A DNA stretch of 64,000 nucleotides from Verrucomicrobiota bacterium. GTDB lineage: Bacteria > Verrucomicrobiota > Kiritimatiellia > UBA8416 > JABMPJ01. The translations under genes were made by a program, and so were the position numbers. The stretch lies in assembly GCA_018648805.1 (NCBI GenBank), contig JABGQM010000003.1, positions 1 to 64,000 on the forward strand. The letters run 5' to 3'. How positions within the stretch are numbered: position 1 is the stretch's first letter; the number at the start of each line of letters is the position of its first letter. Below, piece by piece: positions 54,701 to 62,358 of this stretch. The notes under the pieces were generated by a model, which was given only the letters and a program-made list of their open reading frames with translations, made no database searches and was not told where the DNA came from.

Positions 54701-54892
54701 TACGGTGCACCGGCCTATAACGAACTCCTGCTCGACCCGAGCAAGATCAAGCATTTCAAGAAGGGCGCGAACACCCTATCCGTTATCAGCGTGGTGCGAT
54801 ACAAGCACGACATCAAAGCCGAGACCTACACACCCTTCGGTCAGATGGACGTTTACTTCGATGCCCTAAAGAAGTCCGATCTGGGTCTGTAG
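51740..54892 (+). CDS. Exported DUF6288-type protein with PDZ-like, alpha-toroid, HEAT-like and C-terminal beta domains
   Basis: 1,050-residue exported protein. The signal peptide ends near AMA/DD. Residues about 40-145 form a PDZ-like domain (GQIGVTGLEARI, RGEIILGINGTLL). A terpenoid-cyclase-like helical toroid (about 155-450; GLGEHSWFNGYNGVACAEYY, YESGGGMQHAAGNQ) matches DUF6288. HEAT-like repeats follow (about 500-750; DPDPRLRRAALDGI). The last 200 residues form a beta-sandwich shared with the next gene's product (WHKPxFDDxTW, LYLNG...YVWW). The ATG at 51740 is eight bases past GGGAG, better than the ATG at 51734. Biochemical function is not established. Confidence 0.82.
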   Translation: MNVSARSGLSAVLAMTCMVSSVAMADDYYAEPQVYGMRPNPGGEMALGQIGVTGLEARIYKGMRVTVESTAPNTPAHGKFKRGEIILGINGTLLKGKNPLVILGKALTQAEATDGVLTFDVKPLKGDTTKNVTLKIPILGRYAKTFPLNCEKSQKIIKTTADFYAGRDRLKEHDLWNAMACLFLLSTGDDAYVPRVKQYFAQYLEPDGTVTGLGEHSWFNGYNGVACAEYYLRTGDKSVLPILQYYCDDARKRQKYGVGWGHWGYSVFPSYESGGGMQHAAGNQILATLVLGKVCGVKVDEKTLQGALKHWYRFVGHGAIPIADQRYWHIMRSAGRDGATAAVMQIASGAKSDVTIYKKAKEYLVMSALTSWPARHYDWETYWHSLSGAMMKDYDPDLYRRTMTRFQWRYDLGRQASGAFAWPHNAGTKGDGKAGICLALAYTAPLKNLQINGAPRSKYAHDFTLPEQLWGNKADQAFLTSKHHKNFYKYGDEDEMDVLQRSLPLELRYDPSMAKKVDHEMLLKNVRHARCSIRMAAAKCLVMNKRFDVIEDLLRDPDPRLRRAALDGIIDCRPWFTGPVVGKLALKADQYTPAMVSSITKMLNDTEEAWFVIDAALQALNQAPIETIEKNLPHIIRWSTVDDWWMRESAFVALMGFERDETLFVKHLPTIIDIMIKEYNYNPRHKMVKTLQEVLATCSDDSPVRELIVDGFSRAALHSTVLPDMGKYKQSIEGTCNIVEVALASIDLAPEFSADMAATLSGDGRLKRLDTGNLMKVVHGNVHGHPVGLLVALQELSGKEKDRLTDILYNVYRPELISRYTSADKADNRLLNIILELTQLKNEGSGWKSIGTPAHANRIWRYRSFDPVNKEDRLHPREGKRMRTITLPADMEGWHKPGFDDSTWESGKAPVGTGIYKPFGHGAAGHDPTFFYPNNSDWGKGEFIAMRTTFTLTEEDLKKDFYRIRILTPMGFTLYLNGIAIHNYVWWYGAPAYNELLLDPSKIKHFKKGANTLSVISVVRYKHDIKAETYTPFGQMDVYFDALKKSDLGL

Positions 54893-55234
54893 TTCTTTTT
54901 TGAGGCGCTTCAGGGATTAGCGGGGGATTTTCTATTGATGAATCGCATTCTGGACGGAGGCAGGTAGGGATCGTGTAAGTTGATCGATTAAGGGTAACCG
55001 GGTAAGGGTGGCGGTTAAGGAAGCGGTTAAGTGTCCGAGAAAGTGTATGGAGAGCGCAGCGCACACACTTAAGCGTACACGTCGTCGCACTCTTAACCGC
55101 AACACTTACTTGGATACGCTTAATCGCCTGACTTAACCGGCCCAGCAGAGCATGTGCAGGGCATAGGCCAATGAAGAAACACCCGGAAAACCCGGAAGCA
55201 CCATATTTCAGGACTATCCAAGAGGAGTATTCAT
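54893..55234. other. Non-coding gap with TTAAG-unit quasi-palindrome
   Basis: About 160 of these bases (54,981-55,141) are an array of NGRTTAAG units, four on the + strand and five inverted, meeting at a central AAGTGT...ACACTT hairpin. The flanks hold no gene. An AGGAG site precedes the esterase ATG. Confidence 0.7.
54981..55141. repeat. Converging array of TTAAG units
   Basis: Left half on the + strand: CGATTAAGGG, CGGGTAAGGG, GCGGTTAAGG, GCGGTTAAGTG. Right half on the - strand: CCGGTTAAGTC, GCGATTAAGCG, CAAGTAAGTG, GCGGTTAAGAG, GCTTAAGTG. Units are spaced about 12-20 bases. The halves can pair with each other as a long imperfect stem. Confidence 0.65.
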
Positions 55235-57019
55235 ATGAACAACGCATCTATCGCTAGTGTCCTAGCGTGCCTATCAGCCCTTCTGCTGGGTGCTGCAACA
55301 GCCGCCGAGAAGCCTCTTAAGATCTACATTCTCGTGGGCCAGTCCAACATGGAAGGCCATGGGGCCATCAGCACGCTGGACTACATGGGCGAAGATCCCA
55401 CAACCGTGCCTATGCTCAAGGAAATCAAGACTCCCGGCGGTGAGCTGCGTGAGTGCGAGAAGGTCTGGATCAGCTACAATGGCACCCGCAAGGGCAACCT
55501 CAAAGCCGGCTATGGCGCTACGCCGGCGAAGATAGGTCCGGAGTTGACGTTTGGTATCGTCATGCAGAAACACGTCGACGAGCCCATTCTGATCATTAAG
55601 AACGCGTGGGGCGGTAAATCGCTGCATACGGATTTCCGGTCGCCCAGTGCCGGTCGCTACGAGCTCTCCAAGGAGACAACGGAGCAGTGGGCAAAGCGTC
55701 CCGATGGAGCCCATGGCATACCCAAGGAAGCGGATCGTCCGAAATGGTGGGCCGATAAGGACGCAGCAACGGGCCACTACTACCGTTTGATGATGACCCA
55801 GACCAAGGAGGTCCTGAAGGATATCCAGAGCGTCTATCCCGGTTACGATCCGAAACAAGGCTATGAACTGGCCGGATTCGTCTGGTTCCAGGGCTGGAAC
55901 GATATGTGCGCCGGGGAAACGTATTATAACGGTGGTCAGAATCCTGATGCCTACAAGCTCTACACTCAACTGATGGCTCACTTTATCCGTGATGTACGCC
56001 TGGAACTGAAGGCACCCGCTATGCCATTCGTGATCGGCACCATCGGAGTGGGCGGAGACAAGGCCACGGGCGGGATCGCCAATCTGCGCAAGGCCATGGC
56101 CGCAACGGCGGATATTCCCGCATTCCAGGGCAACGTGGTCGCCGTGGACACGGGACAGTTCTGGGACTTCCGTATGGCGGCCCTGGCGGGTCTGAAGGGC
56201 AAGGTCGATCAACGGTTGAGGCCCGGCTACATGATTGGCGAGGACGGTCGGATAGAACCGCGTGAAAGCAACGTGCCGGGCTGGGAGTCGATCGGTCTGC
56301 CCGTAGCGCAGCAGGTGTGGCGCTATGCTTCCGTTGAACCAAATGCGACCAAGGACGTTCGCGCCAGGAAGGAGAAGAGACGTTTTCGCCAGATCACATT
56401 GCCGGAAGCGCTCAAGGAGTGGCATAAGCCCGAGTTCGACGACGGCACGTGGCAGAGCGGCAAGGGCCCCGTCGGCAAGGGCGTCTGGAAGCATCGCGAC
56501 TTCCCGCTGGTCAGATCCAACTCAACATGGGGTGACGGTGAGTTCCTGCTCATGCGGACCACGTTCGACGCCAAGAACCTTGACTACGCGAAGTTCCGCA
56601 TCAGCATTATGGCTGCACAAGGCTTCGAGGTGTATCTCAATGGGCACAAGATCCACACCTATGTCTGGTGGCGTGACAACCCGGAGTACCGCGCCATCGA
56701 GCTTGGCAATGAGCACGTCAAACATCTGAAGACGGGCACCAACCTGTTGGCCGTGTACGCCGGTTGCGAATACAATCGCAAGACCGAGGAAGCCTTTGGG
56801 GCCGTTGACGTGATGATCGAAGGCATCACTACGAAAAACTTGGCATACGTTAACAGCACCGCAAACAAACTCAGGCTCATGGACAAAGTGTGTTCCCGCG
56901 AGGAAGGCAAGATCATCCTGGGTTGCTCAAATGCAGGCTACCATTACCTGGGCAGCGCAAAGATGTTGGGGCAGATCGGTAAGGCCTTTGCTGACGCCCT
57001 GGCACGCCGTAGCCCCTAG
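55235..57019 (+). CDS. Exported SASA/SGNH-type carbohydrate esterase with C-terminal beta domain
   Basis: 594-residue exported enzyme, signal peptide ending near ATA/AEK. The SGNH block I motif GQSNMEG gives the catalytic Ser (S37), and the GFVWFQGWNDMCAG segment supplies the conserved Gln/Asn block. This is the sialate-O-acetylesterase (SASA) superfamily, removing O-acetyl groups from glycans. Residues about 370-530 repeat the beta-sandwich found at the C terminus of the DUF6288 protein (VWRYxSxxP, WHKPEFDDGTW, VYLNGHKIHTYVWW). A short tail (CSREEGKIILGC...) ends the protein. It is preceded by AGAGGAG. The partner domain suggests a common ligand. Confidence 0.9.
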   Translation: MNNASIASVLACLSALLLGAATAAEKPLKIYILVGQSNMEGHGAISTLDYMGEDPTTVPMLKEIKTPGGELRECEKVWISYNGTRKGNLKAGYGATPAKIGPELTFGIVMQKHVDEPILIIKNAWGGKSLHTDFRSPSAGRYELSKETTEQWAKRPDGAHGIPKEADRPKWWADKDAATGHYYRLMMTQTKEVLKDIQSVYPGYDPKQGYELAGFVWFQGWNDMCAGETYYNGGQNPDAYKLYTQLMAHFIRDVRLELKAPAMPFVIGTIGVGGDKATGGIANLRKAMAATADIPAFQGNVVAVDTGQFWDFRMAALAGLKGKVDQRLRPGYMIGEDGRIEPRESNVPGWESIGLPVAQQVWRYASVEPNATKDVRARKEKRRFRQITLPEALKEWHKPEFDDGTWQSGKGPVGKGVWKHRDFPLVRSNSTWGDGEFLLMRTTFDAKNLDYAKFRISIMAAQGFEVYLNGHKIHTYVWWRDNPEYRAIELGNEHVKHLKTGTNLLAVYAGCEYNRKTEEAFGAVDVMIEGITTKNLAYVNSTANKLRLMDKVCSREEGKIILGCSNAGYHYLGSAKMLGQIGKAFADALARRSP

Positions 57020-57063
57020 GCGAAGGCGGCTCCGTAGTGAGTCCCTCTTCTCTATAAGGGGCG

Positions 57064-58338
57064 CTAGTGATCCCTTCTTTGGGTCTTCATCACCGCAAAC
57101 AGCAAATAGGCCATAAGGCCCAGGCCGGTCCCGGTGATCACGACAGACATCGCGAAACCCGCCCGGTAGGCATCCAACTGGGTCGATCCGAAGTGTATCA
57201 GTGCGTCGATCATTGGCGCAATCACGACGGTCCCGCCGATCCCCCAACTCATAAAATAGGTGGCGTTGAACCATCCGAAATAGCGACCGCGTTTACGTGC
57301 GGGAATAAGTATGGATGCCAACGCGTAAGAGGAGGCCACGATGATGCTCTCCGAGGCACCGGCCAAGACGTTTCCCGTACACGCGACGTAGATATTCCCG
57401 GCAAAGCCGAATACCAGCAACGAGGTCATCGCAGTGATCGTACCGATCAGAAGCGTCTTCGCATTGCCCATCCGCCGGACCACAGTGCCGATCAGGGCTC
57501 CCATGACGATCATCGTCACGGACTGCACGTTGACGACCCACTGAATCCTGACCGGGGACAGTGCCAGGCCCGGATCCAAACTGAGAAACGGAGCGCGCAG
57601 TACGGCCATAGCGTTGCGGCCGAAGTTGATCAGTGCGATGGCCGTCAGAAAAAACACGAACGCCCGGAAGGGATACCGCGCCGACGGCGTAGTGCCTGCT
57701 GAAGAGGGGGGCTCCGCCGCACCCCCTCCCTCCGGCACGAAGAGCATGGGGACGGTGGACAGCATCATGGCGCCTGCCGCGACAAAGAAGAGTGATCCCT
57801 CGTGGAACCCCCAGCCTTTGTAGTAAGCACCGAGTCCGTCATAGAGGGCGCTACCGATATAGACGCCAATGATCCGCCCTACGGCCCCGATGCTCAACAG
57901 TTGGCCCTGTACCTTCGAGCGATCCTCTTCGGCATAGATATCGGAGATGAGAGCACTCCAGGAGACGTTCGACATCGACCAGAATATTTCTATGATTCCA
58001 AGCCCGACGATGATGGTGTATCCGGACATCCGCTTGGTTTCGGGCATCAGATGGACATACCACAATGCAATAGTCCCGATCGCCGCCATCACTTCACCGA
58101 CGATGATCATAGTTCGCCGCACCTGTAGTCGGTCCGACACGGCGCCCCACACGAACATCTGGCACAGCGAGCTTGCGACCATGGGGACGGTTGCGAAGAG
58201 CGTGGTTTCCGTGACGCTTAGCCCAAGGAATTCACGTATATATAGAGAGAGGAAGGTGTAGAACAGCCCGCGCCGGAACATGGCCAGGATCTGAAACGAC
58301 GACAGGCCCGTAAAAACGTAATAGCTACTGCTTTTCAT
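57064..58338 (-). CDS. Major facilitator superfamily transporter
   Basis: 424-residue inner-membrane protein with 12 predicted helices split into two halves of six by a Pro/Ser-rich cytoplasmic loop (near residues 210-225). The loop between helices 2 and 3 carries GAVSDRLQVRR, the MFS motif A, and the matching loop in the second half has GTVVRRMGN. It converges with the esterase gene 44 bases away and probably moves a glycan breakdown product. The substrate is not readable from the sequence. Confidence 0.88.
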   Translation of the reverse strand: MKSSSYYVFTGLSSFQILAMFRRGLFYTFLSLYIREFLGLSVTETTLFATVPMVASSLCQMFVWGAVSDRLQVRRTMIIVGEVMAAIGTIALWYVHLMPETKRMSGYTIIVGLGIIEIFWSMSNVSWSALISDIYAEEDRSKVQGQLLSIGAVGRIIGVYIGSALYDGLGAYYKGWGFHEGSLFFVAAGAMMLSTVPMLFVPEGGGAAEPPSSAGTTPSARYPFRAFVFFLTAIALINFGRNAMAVLRAPFLSLDPGLALSPVRIQWVVNVQSVTMIVMGALIGTVVRRMGNAKTLLIGTITAMTSLLVFGFAGNIYVACTGNVLAGASESIIVASSYALASILIPARKRGRYFGWFNATYFMSWGIGGTVVIAPMIDALIHFGSTQLDAYRAGFAMSVVITGTGLGLMAYLLFAVMKTQRRDH

Positions 58339-58379
58339 AACACGCTCTGAGCGTAAAGAGGTTCCTTATACCAACCGGA

Positions 58380-58565
58380 AGCGGCCATTGCACTCTTGAA
58401 CTCGACCCCGTGCGTGCCTACCGCACCGCCATCCCCCTGTTCCTCGGCCTGATCCTCGGCGAAGTGTTTGCCAACGTGATATGGACGCTTGTACCCGTGC
58501 TTCAAATCCTCTTCGGCGCGGACCCGGGAACCGTCGAGCATATCGTCATTTTCCAGTACACCTGA
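58380..58565 (+). pseudogene. C-terminal remnant of a multi-spanning membrane protein gene
   Basis: A frame without a start codon encodes about 60 residues, including LDPVRAYRTAIPLFLGLILG and then EVFANVIWTLVPVL, before TGA. The FLGLILGE segment resembles the last helix of large membrane proteins of the DUF6785 type common in PVC genomes; this identification is from memory and moderate. The rest of the gene is absent; upstream lies the MFS gene in opposite orientation. Confidence 0.45.
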
Positions 58566-58943
58566 TCGCGTGGGTGCGGGGCCGGTGGGGCGGGGTGGGG
58601 GACAGAGCACCAGAGCCGTCGGACTTAGCCCCGCAGTTCCACGTTGCCGTAAGTCATCGGTGTACTCTTGGCCAGTGCGCAAAGTCATCCGTAAGCCCCC
58701 AGCCACCGACATCGCTTGCATCCGTGCCGCATACAGCGCTATCCTATGGCTGGATTAGCGGTGCATTCCGTACTATAGCGTTCCGGTTCACGCTGGCGAA
58801 TGGTGGGAGGCCTGACCTGAGGGCACGTCTTCCGAAGTGTTGCAATGTGAGGTGGCCTGCTAGTCGCGTCCCTGGACTGATCGACCCCGGCCGACCGTTA
58901 GGGTGGCGAGTGTCATAGCGACAGATAGACGAGGATAATGGCG
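58566..58943. other. Intergenic region before the secreted-protein/ABC operon
   Basis: No gene or convincing promoter is visible apart from a GAGGA ribosome site at the right end. It may be decayed sequence, since it follows a gene remnant. Confidence 0.4.
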
Positions 58944-59873
58944 ATGATGAAGCTCATGGTTACGTTCTGTTTGCTGGCCTTCCAGTTGGCGGCATCAGCG
59001 TGCAGTGTGCCGGTCTTTCGGTATGCGCTCGAACGCTGGCCGGTTTCCCCCTATTTTGCTGTGGTGGTCGCGGATGCCCCTCTGACGGCCGAGGAACAGG
59101 CGGCCGTGACGCTGCTCAAAAAAGCCTCCGATGGGGTGTCGGGCAGCCTGAACCTGATGGTGCGGCAGTTGACAACCGAGGAACTGGCCAAGAGCCGGCG
59201 GACCGAAGCGCTGCCTGCTTCCAAAGGCTCTGGCACGCGCATGCATCTACTTTATCCCTCTGCTGAGGACATAGAAGTGCCGATTTGGTCAGGACCGCTG
59301 ACCAGGGAATCGGCCAGGAAGATGATAGATACTCCCTTCCGGAAGGCGCTAGCCAAGAAGATCGTGGAGGGCAACTGCGGCGTCTTTATCCTTCTTGAGT
59401 CCGGCAACAAGGCGCGCGACGACGCGGCCGCCAAAGCGATGGACGGCTACATAGCCGAGGTTGCCAAAACTCTGAAACTTCCCGACGGTGTGGTAGAGGC
59501 CGATGGGAATGTGACCGGCGGCGGACCAATCGGATATGATCCCATAGACCGACTGCAGTCAGCGATTCCGCTGAAGGTGGCATTCACCTCCCTGCGGCTT
59601 CCCCGCAAGGGCACGGATGATCTGATGGTCGCCCTGCTGACGCACCTCGAGGCAGATCTCAAGACGTACAGTGATCAACCGATGGTGTTTGCCGTCTACG
59701 GCCGGGGGAGGGCGTTGCCCCCACTCGTCGGTGCGGGCATCACGCTTGACAATATCGGGGCGATCACGTCCTTCCTGACCGGCGCTTGCTCGTGCCAGGT
59801 CAAGTCGATGAACCCCGGTGTCGACCTGCTGCTGGACTACGATTGGGATCGCGCTGTTTTTGGTCAGGATTAG
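58944..59873 (+). CDS. Exported protein of unknown function, first gene of an ABC operon
   Basis: 309-residue protein that belongs to no named family I can identify. The signal sequence ends near ASA, followed by Cys in ACSVPVFRYALERWP. This Cys could be lipid-modified, but the context is a poor lipobox. A second conserved-looking block, GACSCQVKSMNPGVDLLLDYD, lies at the C terminus. The two Cys-containing blocks frame a mixed alpha/beta region. The start at 58944 is nine bases past GAGG; the ATG at 58938 is too close. The next gene begins eight bases after its stop, and the pair with a FtsX-like permease suggests a periplasmic partner of the transporter. Confidence 0.7.
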   Translation: MMKLMVTFCLLAFQLAASACSVPVFRYALERWPVSPYFAVVVADAPLTAEEQAAVTLLKKASDGVSGSLNLMVRQLTTEELAKSRRTEALPASKGSGTRMHLLYPSAEDIEVPIWSGPLTRESARKMIDTPFRKALAKKIVEGNCGVFILLESGNKARDDAAAKAMDGYIAEVAKTLKLPDGVVEADGNVTGGGPIGYDPIDRLQSAIPLKVAFTSLRLPRKGTDDLMVALLTHLEADLKTYSDQPMVFAVYGRGRALPPLVGAGITLDNIGAITSFLTGACSCQVKSMNPGVDLLLDYDWDRAVFGQD

Positions 59874-59880
59874 GATCACG

Positions 59881-61146
59881 ATGAATGGTCGACACCTTTT
59901 CTTCAATGAGCTGAAGTATCGATGGCAGGGCAGCCTGCTCGCGGCCGCGGCAGTGGCGGTGGCGGTGCTGTCGGTGACGGCATCATTGCATCTGTTGTCC
60001 GAGTTCGATCGCCAGACCCAACAGGACGTCCACGCGCTGCAGCAGCGCAGCCAGGAGCGGATGGATGCTCTTGAGAACGAGGCACGGATTTTCGCGAAAT
60101 CGCTCGGATTCAATATCCTGATCTATAATGGCGCGCAACGGCTCGAGACGTTCCACGCCAATGACGTTAACACGCACTACCTGACGACGGAGCAAGCCGG
60201 AACATTGGCGGCCTCGGACTTCGGTCTCCTGAACCACCACCTGCCTTTTCTTCGCCATCGCTACCCGTTGCCGGCCTTCGATGGTGAGGTCATCATCGCA
60301 GGACTGGAAGGGGAGATCTATATCAAGCGTCGTTTTCAGCAACCGCTCGAAGTGCGGATCGAGCCGGGCGAGGTGCAGCTCGGAGACAGCGTGGCTGAAC
60401 GTCTAAACCTGAAGGCGGGGGATTCGATTGCCATTGGGGGTGCATCCTACAAGGTAACGCTCTGCCGCAAGCCACTCGGGACGAAAGATGATATCGTCAT
60501 CTTTATGAATCTTGCCGATGCCCAGAATATGCTCGGTCTGGAGGGTCGAATCAGTGGCATTCTGGCGCTCAGCTGCAACTGCTCAGCCGGGAATATTGCG
60601 CCGATCCGCGCCGGCGTGCAGAAGATCATTCCAGAGGCGGAGGTGGTGGAGTTTGCCGTCCGTGCGAAGGCGCGTCAAAGTGCTCGCGCGGCGATCCAGA
60701 GGGCCGCCGAGGCAGAGGTGGCCGATATCACCCGGTCTCGCCGGACGCTGCGCGTTCAGCTCGAGCGCTTCTCTGCCCTCTTTGCGGGGCTCATGGTCGT
60801 AGCGGCCGCGGTACTGCTTTTCTTCCTCTATGGCCACAATGTAAAGGAGCGCCGTCACGAAATTGCGATCCTGCGTACGCTCGGGGTGGGTGGCGGACAG
60901 ATCTATCGACTCTTCGCCGCAAAGGCGGCACTGCTGGCTGTGACCGGGTCCATCGTCGGGTATCTTGGAGCACTTCTGTTGGTTCAATCTCTTACCGATG
61001 GCGCCACGTTCTGTGGGTTGTGGACGACCTCGATGCTGCTGGTGCTGCTCGTGGGAGCCAACGTGGTCAGCCTGTCCGCCAGCCTGATTCCGGCCATGAT
61101 CGCGGCACGGCGGGCGCCTGGCATCGTACTCAACGAGGAGGCGTGA
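59881..61146 (+). CDS. FtsX/LolC-like ABC transporter permease
   Basis: 421-residue inner-membrane permease of the MacB/FtsX/LolC class. One N-terminal helix (about 18-38), a large periplasmic domain (about 40-300) and three C-terminal helices match this class. The C-terminal part has KERRHEIAILRTLGVGGGQIYRLF, the usual FtsX coupling-helix region, cut here to its core RHEIAILRTLG. The periplasmic domain contains an unusual CNCS segment near 241. It follows the secreted protein gene and ends one base before the ATPase gene, so the three form an operon. Confidence 0.86.
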   Translation: MNGRHLFFNELKYRWQGSLLAAAAVAVAVLSVTASLHLLSEFDRQTQQDVHALQQRSQERMDALENEARIFAKSLGFNILIYNGAQRLETFHANDVNTHYLTTEQAGTLAASDFGLLNHHLPFLRHRYPLPAFDGEVIIAGLEGEIYIKRRFQQPLEVRIEPGEVQLGDSVAERLNLKAGDSIAIGGASYKVTLCRKPLGTKDDIVIFMNLADAQNMLGLEGRISGILALSCNCSAGNIAPIRAGVQKIIPEAEVVEFAVRAKARQSARAAIQRAAEAEVADITRSRRTLRVQLERFSALFAGLMVVAAAVLLFFLYGHNVKERRHEIAILRTLGVGGGQIYRLFAAKAALLAVTGSIVGYLGALLLVQSLTDGATFCGLWTTSMLLVLLVGANVVSLSASLIPAMIAARRAPGIVLNEEA

Positions 61147-61147
61147 G

Positions 61148-61819
61148 ATGAGCTTTCTTTCCATTCAGGGCATCAGCAAAGCCTACGTCGGTTCGGAGGG
61201 AAAGATTCAAGTGCTCAAGGACCTCACACTCGACCTTGATGCCGGTCGTATTCACGCCATAGCCGGTGCCAGCGGATGCGGCAAGACGACGCTGTTGATG
61301 CTCTGTGGCGGATTGATTTTCCCCGACAGTGGAACCATCATCCTTGACGGCGAAGACCTGCTGGCCCTCAGTCCCGGTGCGCGGGCGGTACGCCGAGCCA
61401 GCCTGGTAGGCTTTGTTTTTCAGCGTTTCCATCTGATTCCTTACCTGAACGTTGAGCAGAACATCATGGCCTCCTGTGTAGCACGCCCCGTGGCCAATGC
61501 CCACCAGCGTTGTGATGAATTGATGCAGCGCCTGCAGCTGGAGCACCGGCGCGGGCATATCCCGGCCCGGTTGAGCGCCGGCGAGCAGCAGCGCGTGGCG
61601 CTGGGACGAGCTCTGATGAACCGCCCCTCCCTCCTGGTCGCCGATGAACCAACCGGCAATCTGGATGAGGAGAACACCGCGTTGCTACTGGCCCTACTGC
61701 GTGACTTCACAGAAGATGGCGGTATGGTCCTGATGGCCACACACGACAGTGCCGTGGCCGCTGTTGCCGACCATAGATATATCTATCATGACGGGCGCTT
61801 TGGAGTGGTGCCGGAGTGA
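61148..61819 (+). CDS. LolD/MacB-like ABC transporter ATPase
   Basis: 223-residue cytoplasmic ATPase with Walker A GASGCGKTT (about 40-48), Q-loop FVFQRFHLIPYL, signature LSAGEQQRVALGRALM (LSGGQ variant), Walker B LLVADEPTGNLD and switch His in ATHD. Such ATPases pair with FtsX-like permeases in mechanotransmission rather than transport through the membrane. It is the last gene of the operon. Confidence 0.92.
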   Translation: MSFLSIQGISKAYVGSEGKIQVLKDLTLDLDAGRIHAIAGASGCGKTTLLMLCGGLIFPDSGTIILDGEDLLALSPGARAVRRASLVGFVFQRFHLIPYLNVEQNIMASCVARPVANAHQRCDELMQRLQLEHRRGHIPARLSAGEQQRVALGRALMNRPSLLVADEPTGNLDEENTALLLALLRDFTEDGGMVLMATHDSAVAAVADHRYIYHDGRFGVVPE

Positions 61820-61897
61820 TATGCGTCGGGTATGCTTAACCGTCGTGGGCTACCGATTTGGGTTTCTACAGTGCGGGTCCGGGTTCGTATCGCGAGA

Positions 61898-62356
61898 TCA
61901 TGGTGCGCGGTCTATGTCGTCGTGGGGAAGGGGGTCGTTCAAGGCGGCCGCAGGCAGGGGCCTCTTCGCGCGCGTCGGCAGCATCATCCGCACGGCGACA
62001 ATCAGGAGGAACGCGGCAAAAATGCGACGCAGGACAATGCCCGGCACACGGGCGGCAATGGCCGCCCCGATCAATGCCCCGACAATCGCACCTGCTGACA
62101 GCAGCGCCACACGCATAAAGCTGATGTCGATGTTGGGGTTCGCGGCATAGCGGGCCGCCCCAACGAGCGCCATCGGCACCATGACGGCAAGTGCGGTTCC
62201 CTGGGCCGATTTCTGCGGCAACCCAATGATGAGGACCAGAGCGGGGACCAACAGAATGCCGCTCCCCACACCAAGCATGGCGCTCAGTAGACCTGCCGCA
62301 AGCCCCAGTGCAATCAATGACCAACTGAACTCCGGTAACGCGGCAACGATACTCAT
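61898..62356 (-). CDS. Half-size TauE/SafE-family permease
   Basis: 152-residue inner-membrane protein with about four helices, one half of the usual TauE/SafE transporter (about 250 residues). LIALGLAAGLLSAMLGVGSG is the conserved N-terminal helix region, and GTALAVMVP follows. It would have to dimerise to make a full transporter; half-size forms are known. The C terminus is Pro/Asp-rich. It starts two bases after the MoeB-rhodanese stop, suggesting a sulfur-metabolism unit, possibly sulfite or sulfonate export. Confidence 0.8.
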   Translation of the reverse strand: MSIVAALPEFSWSLIALGLAAGLLSAMLGVGSGILLVPALVLIIGLPQKSAQGTALAVMVPMALVGAARYAANPNIDISFMRVALLSAGAIVGALIGAAIAARVPGIVLRRIFAAFLLIVAVRMMLPTRAKRPLPAAALNDPLPHDDIDRAP

Positions 62357-62358
62357 TC

